64,000 nt of DNA from Streptomyces hokutonensis. GTDB lineage: Bacteria > Actinomycetota > Actinomycetes > Streptomycetales > Streptomycetaceae. Positions 16,396 through 26,074 of this stretch are shown piece by piece. Both the position numbers and the translations under genes were made by a program. The notes under the pieces are model-generated. The model was not told where the DNA came from and ran no database searches. It saw nothing but the letters and a program-made list of their open reading frames with translations. Where the stretch lies: the NCBI RefSeq assembly GCF_000376565.1, contig NZ_BARG01000050.1, positions 1 through 64,000 of the forward strand, in the 5' to 3' direction. Numbering within the stretch: position 1 is the first letter of the stretch; every line of letters starts with the position of its first letter.

Positions 16396-17043
16396 ATGGC
16401 GAGGCAGCTACGGGCCGAACAGACCCGCACAACGATCATCACGGCCGCCGCCGAGCTGTTCGACCGGCAGGGCTATGAGTCCACCAGCCTCAGCGACATC
16501 GTCGACCATGCCCAAGTCACCAAGGGCGCCCTGTACTTCCACTTCGCGGCGAAGGAAGACCTCGCCCACACCATCCTGGAGATGCAGGCCAAGGCCTCGC
16601 GTCAGATGACCAGGGACATGGACAGCCGGGGCTACTCCTCACTGGAGACACTGATACGTGTCACTTTCGGCATGACCCGGCTGGCCGTCGAGGGCCCCAT
16701 CCCACGGGCCGGACTCCGGCTCGCCGCAGGGGAGATCGAGGTACGGCCCCCGATGCCGCACCCCTTCACGGAGTGGCTCGACATCGCCGCCCGCAAACTC
16801 GCCGGCGCGGTCGCGGAGGCCGACGCGCACCCCGACATCGACGTGGACGCCGTCGCCCGCACCCTCATCGGACTCTTCGTCGGCATCCGCGTCATCGGGC
16901 GCGCCCTGGAACCGGTTGCCCTCCAGCCCCGCAGAACCGCCGAGATGTGGCACCTGGTGATCCGCGGCGTGGTCCCCGTACCGCGCCGCGCCCGCTATCT
17001 CAGCCTCGCCGCGCGACTGGAGCGGGAGATCGGCGCCGGCTGA
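16396..17043 (+). CDS. ScbR/ArpA-type gamma-butyrolactone receptor-like TetR regulator
   Basis: A 215-residue TetR-fold regulator. The DNA-binding domain MARQLRAEQTRTTIITAAAE to ALYFHFAAKEDLAHTILEMQ is of the ScbR/ArpA autoregulator-receptor type, and the ligand-binding half retains RVTFGMTRLAVEGPIPRAGLRLA. These receptors repress antibiotic or developmental genes until a gamma-butyrolactone or related signal binds. No afsA/scbA synthase is nearby, so it may be an orphan or pseudo-receptor. The ATG at 16396 was chosen because family proteins start at MARQ. The palindrome just upstream suggests autoregulation. Confidence 0.85.
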   Translation: MARQLRAEQTRTTIITAAAELFDRQGYESTSLSDIVDHAQVTKGALYFHFAAKEDLAHTILEMQAKASRQMTRDMDSRGYSSLETLIRVTFGMTRLAVEGPIPRAGLRLAAGEIEVRPPMPHPFTEWLDIAARKLAGAVAEADAHPDIDVDAVARTLIGLFVGIRVIGRALEPVALQPRRTAEMWHLVIRGVVPVPRRARYLSLAARLEREIGAG

Positions 17044-17065
17044 CCCGCCCGGTACGGTGAGCCGC

Positions 17066-18238
17066 ATGCCCGAAACCCCCGCCGCGCCCGTGATCCTCGG
17101 CAACGAGCCCGGCTCGTTCCCCCACAGCGTGCTGGCCGAACGGCACCCCGCGATCATCCGTCAGGTACGCGACGCCTTCCCCTACGGCCCCGCACAGCAC
17201 CGCGCCCTCGACGCCCTGCTGAAGAACTGCACCGAGGGCGCTGTCGAACCCCTCGCCGCCGACGCCCCCGACCATGCCCAGTGGGCCGCCTGGGGCACCG
17301 ACGAGTACGCCGGACAGTCCTGGTACGACGTCCCCTGGCTCTGGTCCGAGAGCTACTTCTACCGCCAACTCCTGGGCGCCGTCGGCTACTTCGGCCCTGG
17401 CGCCTGGCAGGGCATCGACCCGTTCCGCCCCTTCAAACGCGCCGAACTCGACGCACCCGAGACGGACGAGGAACTCGCCGCTCTCGACGCGCTGGAGGGC
17501 AAGTCGCCGGAGGAGCGTGGGCGGGCGCTGCTGCACGGCTCCCTCTGGGGCAACCGCGCGGACCTCGGCTTCCGGCTCTCCGCCGCCGGAGCGGAGTCGG
17601 CCGCGCAGGCTCCCGTCCCGGCCCTGGTCGCCGACGACAGCGACCGGTTGTGGCCGCTCCTCTCCGGCACCCTGTGCCTCGTCGCCGACAACGCGGGCCG
17701 CGAACTCATCCCCGACCTGCTGCTGATCGCCCACCTCCTCGACGAGGGGCGCGTCGAACGGGCGGTCCTGCACATCAAGCCCCACCCGTACTACGTCTCC
17801 GACGCCACCACCGCCGACGTGGTCGACGCCCTGCACCGGCTGACCGGGGCGCCGGGCGCGGCGGCGACGTACGGCCACCGCCTCTGGTCGGCCATGGCGG
17901 ACGGCCGCCTCACCGTGCGCGCCCACCCCTTCTCCTGCGCCCCGCTGCCGTACGCCGAGATGCCCGCCGACCTCCGCGCCGAGTTCGCCGCGGCCACCCT
18001 GACGATCGTGAAGGGCGACCTCAACTACCGCCGTCTGGTGGGCGATTGCCGCTGGTCCCCGACCACACCCTTCGCGGACGTCACCGCCTACTTCCCAGGC
18101 CCGGTCGCCGCCCTGCGCACCCTCAAGTCCGATGTGATCACCGGCCTCGACGCCGACACGGAGGCGGCGTTGGTCGCGGCGGAGGGGCAGCGCTGGCGAA
18201 CGGGTGGCACCCATGCGCTGATCCAGGTGCGGGCGTGA
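17066..18238 (+). CDS. ARMT1/DUF89-type damage-control phosphatase family protein
   Basis: A 390-residue cytoplasmic protein of the DUF89/ARMT1-like metal-dependent phosphatase fold. The signature LVADNAGRELIPDL (near residue 210), HIKPHPYYVSDAT and the late IVKGDLNYRRLVGD motif are the metal- and substrate-binding elements. Family members hydrolyse damaged phosphometabolites; the substrate here is unknown. The ATG at 17066 has no ribosome-binding site but lies seven bases after TACGGT, which fits a leaderless transcript. Confidence 0.85.
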   Translation: MPETPAAPVILGNEPGSFPHSVLAERHPAIIRQVRDAFPYGPAQHRALDALLKNCTEGAVEPLAADAPDHAQWAAWGTDEYAGQSWYDVPWLWSESYFYRQLLGAVGYFGPGAWQGIDPFRPFKRAELDAPETDEELAALDALEGKSPEERGRALLHGSLWGNRADLGFRLSAAGAESAAQAPVPALVADDSDRLWPLLSGTLCLVADNAGRELIPDLLLIAHLLDEGRVERAVLHIKPHPYYVSDATTADVVDALHRLTGAPGAAATYGHRLWSAMADGRLTVRAHPFSCAPLPYAEMPADLRAEFAAATLTIVKGDLNYRRLVGDCRWSPTTPFADVTAYFPGPVAALRTLKSDVITGLDADTEAALVAAEGQRWRTGGTHALIQVRA

Positions 18239-18314
18239 ACGGGGTGTCCCCGGCGCCCGTCGTGCTGTTGGGTCATTACTGACGTTCTTGTCGCACGAGG
18301 GGAGTACGACCGAG

Positions 18315-19175
18315 ATGCGTATCGGAGTGGCACCGCACCGCCTGTGGCCCGACCGGGACGAGGAGGTGGACGCGGTTCTTCAAGTCGCTGTCCAGGCCGA
18401 GGAATTGGGGCTCGACCACGTCTTCGCGAGCGGCCACGCGGTGGCCGGCCCGACGGGCGTGACCCCGGACCCGCTGATCCTGCTGTCGGCCGTGGCCGGG
18501 GCGACACGGCGGATCGGGCTGGTCACCAGCGTGCTCGTGCCGCCGCTGTACAACCCGCTGATCCTGGCCCACCAGACCGCCACCCTCGACCGTCTCTCCG
18601 GCGGTCGTTTCACCCTCGGCGTCGGCACCGGCTGGGACACCGAGGAGTACGCGGCCGTCGGCGTCCCGTTCGCGGGCCGGGGCCGCCGGACCGACGAACA
18701 GCTCGCCGTCGTACGGCAGTTGTGGCGCGGCGAGGGCTCCGCGCGGCTCGGGGTGCTGCCCCGTACCGAGGGCGGACCCGGCGTCTGGATCGGCGGGCAG
18801 AGCGACGCGGCACTGCGCCGGGCCCTGCGGTTCGGCGACGCCTGGCACGGCTCCGGGGTCGACGCGGAAGGGCTCACGGAGGTACGGGCGCGGCTCGACG
18901 CGCTCGGCGCCGAGGTGGGCCGTGATCCCGGTGAACTGGCTCTGACGGCAGGCCTGTTCCTCGTGCCGCCCGGTTTCACCCCTGCGGTGAAGGTGCCGGG
19001 TCGCCCGCTGGGCGGAGCCGACGCGAGCGCGGAGAGCGTACGGGAGGAGCTGGGGCGGCTGGCCGACGCCGGGCTGGTCTCCGCGTCGCTGTGGCTACCG
19101 GTTGCCACGGAGGCGCTGCCGGACGCGCTCGCGTGGGTCGGCGGGGAACTCGTTTCGCATTTTTCCAAAGCGTGA
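18315..19175 (+). CDS. LLM-class flavin-dependent oxidoreductase
   Basis: A 286-residue luciferase-like monooxygenase-fold enzyme (MRIGVAPHRLWPD, GLDHVFASGHAV, RIGLVTSVLVPPLYNPL, FTLGVGTGWDTEEYAAVGVPF). The fold uses FMN or F420, and in actinomycetes F420 is common. The first codon is the ATG at 18315; ATG-less sequence before it lacks homology. It lies 57 bp upstream of the ABC/ThDP operon on the same strand and might act on the same substrate family, but this is inference. Confidence 0.82.
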   Translation: MRIGVAPHRLWPDRDEEVDAVLQVAVQAEELGLDHVFASGHAVAGPTGVTPDPLILLSAVAGATRRIGLVTSVLVPPLYNPLILAHQTATLDRLSGGRFTLGVGTGWDTEEYAAVGVPFAGRGRRTDEQLAVVRQLWRGEGSARLGVLPRTEGGPGVWIGGQSDAALRRALRFGDAWHGSGVDAEGLTEVRARLDALGAEVGRDPGELALTAGLFLVPPGFTPAVKVPGRPLGGADASAESVREELGRLADAGLVSASLWLPVATEALPDALAWVGGELVSHFSKA

Positions 19176-19232
19176 AGGTTTGTCCGACCTGCATGTGGTG
19201 ATCATGCCAAAACGCTGGTATTTCTTGCTCGC

Positions 19233-20207
19233 ATGACGACTTCGCGTCCATTACAAGTGGGAACAGGAAGGTTGGCGGCGGGCGCGATCGCGCTGGCACT
19301 CGTGCTCGTCGCCTGCGGGGACGGTGGGGACTCCGGCTCCGCGGGCGACGGGAAGCAGAAGATCCGGGTGGCCGCGTTGCCGCTGACCGACGCGGCGGCG
19401 CTCTACATCGCGCGGGACCGCGGACTGTTCGTGAAAGAAGGGCTGGACGTCACCATCCAGCCCGTCCAGCAGAGCATCCAGGCCCTGCCCGCCCTGTCCA
19501 AGGGCCAGGTCGACGTGATCGCGAGCGCGAACTACGTCACCTTCCTCCAGGCCGACGAGAAGGGCACCCTCGACCTCCGCATCCTCGCCGAGGGCGTCCG
19601 CACGGCACCGCACATGATGGACGTCCTGGTCCCGAAGGACTCGCCCATCAAGACCCCCGCCGACCTCGAGGGCAGGACGGTCGCCGTCAACATCCTCAAC
19701 AACATCCAGTCGCTCACCCTCGACGCGATCCTGGACCAGCAGGGCGCCGGACACCCCACCTACCGCCAGATCGCCTTCCCGCAGATGGGCCCCGCCCTGC
19801 AGAAGGGCCAGGTCGACGCCGTCCACGCGGTCGAGCCCTTCGACAGCGCGATCCAGGGCGAGTTGAAGGCACGGGTGCTGCTCGACGGCGGGTCCGCGCC
19901 CGTCCGGTCCCTGCCGATCAGCGGCTACGTCACCACCCGCGCCTTCGCCGAGAAGCACGCCGAGGCCGCGGCGGCGTTCAAGCGCGCGATCGAGGCCGCC
20001 TCGAAGCTCGCGGCAGAGGACCCTTCGCTCGTACGCGCCGAACTCCCCAAGTACACCAAGGTGACCGCGGACCAGGCCAAGACCATCAATCTGCCCGCCT
20101 ACCCGGCCGCCACCGATGCCGCCCAACTACGCCGGCTCACCGAACTCATGCGGAAACAGGGGCTGTTGAAGAAACCGATCGACCCGGCCACGCTCCTCGT
20201 CAAGTGA
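19233..20207 (+). CDS. NitT/TauT-type ABC substrate-binding lipoprotein (contains TTA codon)
   Basis: A 324-residue lipoprotein. A signal peptide ending in LVLVACGD (lipobox cysteine near residue 28) is followed by an NMT1/SsuA-like binding domain: AALPLTDAAALYIARDRGLFVKEGLDVTI, GQVDVIASANYVTFLQA, GYVTTRAFAEK. Relatives bind sulfonates, nitrate, riboflavin or pyrimidine precursors. Codon 7 (19251-19253) is TTA, so efficient translation should need the bldA leucyl-tRNA. Its stop overlaps the GTG of the first permease gene. It starts the operon with permeases, a ThDP decarboxylase and an ATPase. Confidence 0.88.
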   Translation: MTTSRPLQVGTGRLAAGAIALALVLVACGDGGDSGSAGDGKQKIRVAALPLTDAAALYIARDRGLFVKEGLDVTIQPVQQSIQALPALSKGQVDVIASANYVTFLQADEKGTLDLRILAEGVRTAPHMMDVLVPKDSPIKTPADLEGRTVAVNILNNIQSLTLDAILDQQGAGHPTYRQIAFPQMGPALQKGQVDAVHAVEPFDSAIQGELKARVLLDGGSAPVRSLPISGYVTTRAFAEKHAEAAAAFKRAIEAASKLAAEDPSLVRAELPKYTKVTADQAKTINLPAYPAATDAAQLRRLTELMRKQGLLKKPIDPATLLVK

Positions 20208-21418
20208 ACCGCCGCCAGGAACTCACCCTGGGCGCCCTCGGCGTCCTCCTGGCCCTCGGCGCCTGCGAGGCGGTCGGCAGAGCGGGCCTCGTACGACGCA
20301 GCTACCTCCCACCCGCGTCCGAAGTCCTGGCCCGCGCAGTCGAGTTGGCGGGCGACCGCACCTTCCTGGACGACGTGTCGGTCACCCTCCGCGCCTGGGC
20401 ACTCGGCCTGGGCATCGCCTGCGCCATCGCGATTCCACTCGGTCTGCTGCTGGGCAGCGTGCCGGTGGTCGACGACGCGGTACGCGCGGTGATCGAATTC
20501 CTCCGCCCGCTCCCGTCCGTCGCCCTCATCCCCCTCGTCTCGCTCCTCCTCGGCTCCGGCACCGAGACCGAGGTCGCGCTGATCGCCTACGCGTCGATCT
20601 GGCCCATCCTCTTCAGCACCGTCTACGGCCTGGGCGAGACCGACCCCCTCGCCAAGGACACCCTGCGCACCTTCGGCTTCGGCCGCCTGTCGATCCTCCT
20701 GCGCGTCGAACTCCCCGCCACGGCCCCCTTCATCGCCGTCGGCCTCCGCATCTCGGCCGCCACGGCCCTCGTCCTCGCCACCGCCACCGAACTCCTCTCC
20801 GGCTTCGGCCAGGGCCTCGGCATCTTCATCGCCCAGGCCCAACTGGCCACGGACGGCACACGGGACGTCTTGGCGGGAGTGGTGTGGGCGGGGGTGCTGG
20901 GGCTGGTGATCAATGGAGTGCTGGTGTGGGGGGAGCGGAGGGCGTTTCCCTGGAGGGCGGGGGTTCGGGGAGCGGTGGGGGCGGCGCGCGGGAAGTCGCG
21001 TGCGGCGGGCGCGGGCGCTCCGGGCGACCCCGGGGCGCGGAGGGGGTTCGGCCGGGGCGGCGCACGGCGGGACGATCGCGTCGCCGCGCGGCAAGGTGAT
21101 TCCGGCGGGGCGGCGCCGACCGGGTCCGCTGCGGGGACCCAGGGCGGGCCGACCGGCTCCGGACGGGACGAACCCGGGCCGGCCGGCTCCGGACAGGACG
21201 AACTCGGGCCGGTTCCGCCGGACGGTGCTGCTGGGCGTCCGCCGGAACGCGGCGACGAGGCGGCCCACGGCGGGGTGTCGAACGGGTGTGCGGTGAGGCC
21301 TCGGGGTGGGCTGTCGGACTTCGGACCGGTTGACCCCGGGCCGGTTCCGCCGGACGGTGCTGCTGGGCGTCCGCCGGAACGCGGCGACGAGGCCGCCGAC
21401 AGCGGGGCGTCGCCGTGA
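20204..21418 (+). CDS. NitT/TauT-type ABC permease with a repeat-bearing tail
   Basis: A 404-residue SsuC-like permease. About six membrane helices occupy residues 1-245, with the EAA-type coupling loop (KDTLRTFGFGRLSILLRVELPATAPFIAVGLR). The remaining ~155 residues are a hydrophilic Gly/Pro/Ala/Arg-rich extension not found in ordinary family members (~250-270 aa). It includes 10-residue units of the type PTGSGRDEPG/PAGSGQDELG and a 20-residue segment encoded by a 57-bp exact direct repeat. The GTG start overlaps the preceding stop, and its own stop overlaps the next GTG. The tail may be expanded sequence read through rather than functional domain. Confidence 0.85.
   Translation: MNRRQELTLGALGVLLALGACEAVGRAGLVRRSYLPPASEVLARAVELAGDRTFLDDVSVTLRAWALGLGIACAIAIPLGLLLGSVPVVDDAVRAVIEFLRPLPSVALIPLVSLLLGSGTETEVALIAYASIWPILFSTVYGLGETDPLAKDTLRTFGFGRLSILLRVELPATAPFIAVGLRISAATALVLATATELLSGFGQGLGIFIAQAQLATDGTRDVLAGVVWAGVLGLVINGVLVWGERRAFPWRAGVRGAVGAARGKSRAAGAGAPGDPGARRGFGRGGARRDDRVAARQGDSGGAAPTGSAAGTQGGPTGSGRDEPGPAGSGQDELGPVPPDGAAGRPPERGDEAAHGGVSNGCAVRPRGGLSDFGPVDPGPVPPDGAAGRPPERGDEAADSGASP
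21205..21393 (+). repeat. 57-bp exact direct repeat inside the permease tail
   Basis: Bases 21205-21261 recur unchanged at 21337-21393, 132 bp later and in the same reading frame; both encode GPVPPDGAAGRPPERGDEAA. Just upstream (about 21150-21210) two ~30-bp near-identical units encode the 10-residue repeat. This indicates recent in-frame duplication of the gene's 3' end. Confidence 0.85.
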
Positions 21419-22302
21419 GCCGGGCGCCGGCCTCCGAGTCCCGTCGCCCCGCCGACCATGGCGCCGCGAGCCGAACCGCTCACCTGGTCGGCGGCACCGC
21501 GCGCCGTGCCCTCCCGCGCCTGCTGGTTCTCGTACTCGCCCTGTGCGCCTGGCAGTTGGCGGCCAGGGCGCACGGCAGTGTCTACTTCCCGACGCCCGCG
21601 CGTATTGCGCGCCACGCCTACGACCTGTGGTTCTCGGGGCCGGTCGGACACGTGTTCCTCACCCCGCCCGCCGTCGACACCATCCTGCCGAGCCTCGGGC
21701 GGATGTCCGCGGGGTTCGTGCTCGCCGCGGTCGCCGGGGTCGGTCTCGGCATGCTGGTCGGGCGGTCGCCCCGGGCCTACGCCCTCTGCGATCCGGTGCT
21801 CCAGTTCGCGCGGGCCGTGCCGCCGCCCACGCTCGTGCCGGTGTTCGTCGTCGTGTTCGACTTCGGTACGCCGATGCAGCTCGCGTCGATCGTGTTCAGC
21901 GCCGTCTGGCCGGTGCTGATCAACACCGCGGAGGGCGCGCGCGACACCGACCCGCTCCGGCTCGACGTGGCCGCCGTACTGCGGCTGACCGCGGTCGAAC
22001 GCCTCTGGTTCCTGCTGCTCCCCTCCGCGCTGCCCCGCATCTTCGCGGGCCTGCGGCTCAGCCTCTCGCTCTGCCTCATCCTCATGGTCTTCTCCGAACT
22101 GCTGCCGGGCACCGCGAACGGCATCGGCTTCGCGCTCACCGACGCCCAGTCGCGCTCCGACCTGCTGACCGTATGGGCGGTGCTGGTCCTGCTCGGCGCC
22201 CTGGGGTACCTGCTCAACACCGGCCTGCTGGCGGTCGAGAAGCGGCTCACCGGCAGTCGGACCCGGACCCACGAAGGAAGCCGCAAGGGAAGGACCACAT
22301 GA
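21415..22302 (+). CDS. Second NitT/TauT-type ABC permease
   Basis: A 295-residue SsuC-like permease of normal length. A hydrophilic N-terminus of ~30 residues is followed by about six membrane helices and the coupling loop (LRLDVAAVLRLTAVERLWFLLLPSALPRIFAGLR). It begins with GTG overlapping the previous stop (GTGA) and ends with ATGA shared with the decarboxylase gene, so the proteins are probably made in fixed proportion. With the first permease it should make a heterodimeric channel. Confidence 0.88.
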   Translation: MSRAPASESRRPADHGAASRTAHLVGGTARRALPRLLVLVLALCAWQLAARAHGSVYFPTPARIARHAYDLWFSGPVGHVFLTPPAVDTILPSLGRMSAGFVLAAVAGVGLGMLVGRSPRAYALCDPVLQFARAVPPPTLVPVFVVVFDFGTPMQLASIVFSAVWPVLINTAEGARDTDPLRLDVAAVLRLTAVERLWFLLLPSALPRIFAGLRLSLSLCLILMVFSELLPGTANGIGFALTDAQSRSDLLTVWAVLVLLGALGYLLNTGLLAVEKRLTGSRTRTHEGSRKGRTT

Positions 22303-23906
22303 AGGGCACCGTCCTGGACGCCGTCGTCCAGTTCCTCCGCGACACCGGCATGACCACGGTCTTCGGCAACCCGGGCTCCACCGAACTGCGCATGTTCCGC
22401 GACTGGCCCGACGACTTCACCTACGTCCTCGGCCTCCAGGAGTCCACCGCCGTCGCCATGGCCGCGGGCCACGCGCTGGGCACCCGCCGCGCCGCGTTCG
22501 TCAGCCTGCACTCGGCCGGCGGCGTCGGCCACGCGCTCGGCGCCGTCTTCAACGCCCACCGCGACCGTGTCCCGCTGGTGATCCTGGCGGGCCAGCAGGC
22601 GCGCTCCCTGCTCCAGCTGCGCCCGTTCCTCGGCGCCGACCGCCCGGCCGAATTCCCGCGCCCCTACGTCAAGTTCGCCCACCAGCCGGAACGCGCCGCC
22701 GACGTGCCCGCCGTACTCGCGGAGGCCCACCGCGTCGCGATGACACCCCCGCGCGGACCGGTGTTCGTCTCCGTCCCCGAGGACGACTGGGACCAGCCCG
22801 CCGTCCCCGTCGTACCGCGCACCGTGCACACCGGCTTCACCGCCGCCCCGCACACCCTGACCGCCCTCGCGGACCGGCTGGACGCCTGTGCCCGCCCCGC
22901 CCTGGTCGTCGGCCCCGGCGTCGACGACGAGGACGCCCTCCCCGAGGTCCGTGCCCTGGCGGAACGCACCCGCGCGGGCGTCTGGATCAGCCCCCTCTCC
23001 GGCCGCTCCGGCTTCCCCGAGTCGCACCCCCTCTTCCAGGGCTTCCTGCCACCGGTGGCAGGCCAACTGGCCGCGCGGCTACGGCCGTACGACGTCGTCG
23101 TGGCCCTTGGCGCGCCCGTGTTCACCTACCACTTCGACGACGGCGGCCCGCTCCTGCACCCCGGCACCGAACTCCACCACCTGGACTGCGACCCCGCACA
23201 GGCGGCCTGGCTGCCCACCGGCACCAGCATCGTCACCACCCTCAAACCCGCCCTCGCCCAACTCACCGCGCTGCTACGGCAGTCGGACCGCGAACCGCCC
23301 CCGCCCCGCCCGGCACCCGCGCCCCCGGAGCCCGGCACCGGCCTCACCGCCGAACTGGTCCTCGACCACCTCCGCATCCGGCTGCCCCGCGAGCGCGTCC
23401 TCGTCGAGGAGGCCCCCAGCCACCGGGACGCCCTCCACGCGCGCGTGCCCGTCGACAACTCGGGCGGCTTCCTCACCACGGGCAGCGGGGCCCTCGGCTG
23501 GGGCCTGCCGCTCGCGGTCGGCCGCGCGCTCGCCGACCGGCGCCGACTGGTCTGCGTGCTCGGCGACGGCTCCGCGCTCTACTCGGTGCAGGCCCTGTGG
23601 ACCGCGGCCCGACACCGGGCGCCCGTCACCTACCTCGTCCTCGACAACGGCGGCTACGCGGCCGTCCGCGCCCTGGGCCGCCGCATCGGCATCACCCCGG
23701 TCCCCGGCACGGACATCGGCGGCGTCGACTTCGTGTCGCTGGCCGAGTCCTTCGGCTGCCCTGCCACCTACGTCGACGACCCCGCCGTACTCCCCGAAGT
23801 CCTGGACCGCACCCTCCACTTGCCCGACGAGGACGGCCCGCACCTGCTGCACCTCCGGGTCGCCGCGGGCGAGGGCGCGCTCTACACCGAACCCTGGGCC
23901 AGGTGA
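22299..23906 (+). CDS. mdlC: Benzoylformate decarboxylase-type ThDP enzyme
   Basis: A 535-residue thiamin-diphosphate enzyme. Residues match the benzoylformate decarboxylase pattern: Ser27 in FGNPGSTEL, Glu48 in LQEST (activates the cofactor), His71 in LHSAGGVGHA, and the second catalytic His in APVFTYHFDDGG. The cofactor motif GDGSALYSVQALWTAARHRAPVTYLVLDNGGY lies near 425-455. The family converts aryl-glyoxylates to aldehydes and CO2; some members act on other 2-keto acids. It begins by ATGA overlap with the permease gene and lies 9 bp before the ATPase gene, so a catabolic enzyme sits inside an importer operon. Confidence 0.85.
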   Translation: MKGTVLDAVVQFLRDTGMTTVFGNPGSTELRMFRDWPDDFTYVLGLQESTAVAMAAGHALGTRRAAFVSLHSAGGVGHALGAVFNAHRDRVPLVILAGQQARSLLQLRPFLGADRPAEFPRPYVKFAHQPERAADVPAVLAEAHRVAMTPPRGPVFVSVPEDDWDQPAVPVVPRTVHTGFTAAPHTLTALADRLDACARPALVVGPGVDDEDALPEVRALAERTRAGVWISPLSGRSGFPESHPLFQGFLPPVAGQLAARLRPYDVVVALGAPVFTYHFDDGGPLLHPGTELHHLDCDPAQAAWLPTGTSIVTTLKPALAQLTALLRQSDREPPPPRPAPAPPEPGTGLTAELVLDHLRIRLPRERVLVEEAPSHRDALHARVPVDNSGGFLTTGSGALGWGLPLAVGRALADRRRLVCVLGDGSALYSVQALWTAARHRAPVTYLVLDNGGYAAVRALGRRIGITPVPGTDIGGVDFVSLAESFGCPATYVDDPAVLPEVLDRTLHLPDEDGPHLLHLRVAAGEGALYTEPWAR

Positions 23907-23915
23907 CCGACCCCG

Positions 23916-24707
<792 letters not shown>

Positions 24708-26074
24708 CGACCGTTCTGCCGTCGCCGACCAGCCGGTACAGCGGGTCGTCGGAGGTCGGCCAGAACACGCCGTTGCGGCCCGGGACCAGACCCTTGGACG
24801 GCAGGACGTGGTCCACGCGCAGATTGCCCGGGGCCGTGTCGCTGAAGTCGCCCGTGTCGTAGGCGGGGTTGCCGATCTGGCCGACGTTGGCGCCGCCCTG
24901 GAGCTTCGCCGCCTCGACCCCGCCCGCGCTGGCGGGCGGCTTGGCGGGCAGGTTGATCGCCGGGTGGTCGAGGAACTGCCGTACGGCGTGGTCGTAGCTG
25001 TCGCCGTCGTACGGATCTGCGTTCTGGTCGCCCGCGATCACGAACCGCGCGCCGGGCCGCAGTCCGCCCCGGACGCCCTTGTCGTCGTAGAGATAGGCGC
25101 TGCGCGCGTGGCCGCCGATGTAGTCGGCCCACAGCCGGATCTCGTCGTGGTTGCGGCGGCCGTTGCGGTCCTCCGGGCCGTCGAAGGTGGGCGGCGTCGG
25201 GTGCGAGACCAGGAAGTGCACGGTCTCGTGGCCGAGCCGGACCGGCACGTCCCAGTGGCTCTTGGAGGAGAGCCGGAAGATCGCGCGGGCCGCGTCGCTG
25301 TAGTAGCCCGGCGGAATCACGTTGCCCGGCATGTCCTTCCACAGGAAGTGCTGGAAGGTGCGCACCGCGCGGGTGTCGATCGGGAACTTGGAGAGGACGA
25401 CCATGCCGTACTGCCCAGGGAAGAAGCCGTAGCCGAACGCGTCCTGCCCGTACGCGTCGGAACCCGGCGTCGTCACCGCGCCGTTCTTGCCGTCGAGGTC
25501 CACACCGGACGGCACGCCCGTGTTCACCGGGCCGGTGAAGTGGTACGGGAAGTGGATCGGGCGGGCGCCGTTGTGGCCCCGGGACAGGTAGTTGTCGAGG
25601 AACAGCCGGACCGCCGTGCCGCCCTCGACGTAGTCGAACTCGTTGATCAGCAGGATGTCCGGGTTCACCCGCTGGATCGTCTCGGCGACATTGCGCGCCT
25701 GGACGTTGTCGGGTGTCGACAGGTCCGTGACCAGCGCGCCCTGCGTGGCCCGGTTCAGCGAGGCGTTGAACGTGGCGAACCGCACGGTCCGCCCGGACCC
25801 GTACCGCCCGGCCGCCGACGCCGGGAACGCGGCGGTGCCGGCCAGCGCCGTCCCGGCCAGGGAGGCGAGCGCGGTGCGGCGGGAGAAGGCTCTGGAGTGG
25901 TTCATCGGGACTCCGGTGAGGGAGGGGACACGTGAACCCCCGTAGTCTGCGCGCGTAGAAGTGAACGCCACAAGATGCGGGCGAAACTCATGGGTTCACC
26001 GCCGATTCACGCGATGGTGTGATCATGTCCCTTGCCCGGGATGGCCGTTGAGAGGCGCGGGTAGGGCCCCGGCC

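Noticed and set aside
13986..16442. 818-codon reverse frame across the subtilase gene
   Set aside because: Highly Gly/Val/Asp repetitive composition typical of antisense translation of a high-GC gene; the forward strand has the S8 triad.
20623..22272. 549-codon reverse frame opposite the two permease genes
   Set aside because: The forward frames contain ABC permease motifs and overlapping starts; the reverse protein is low-complexity.
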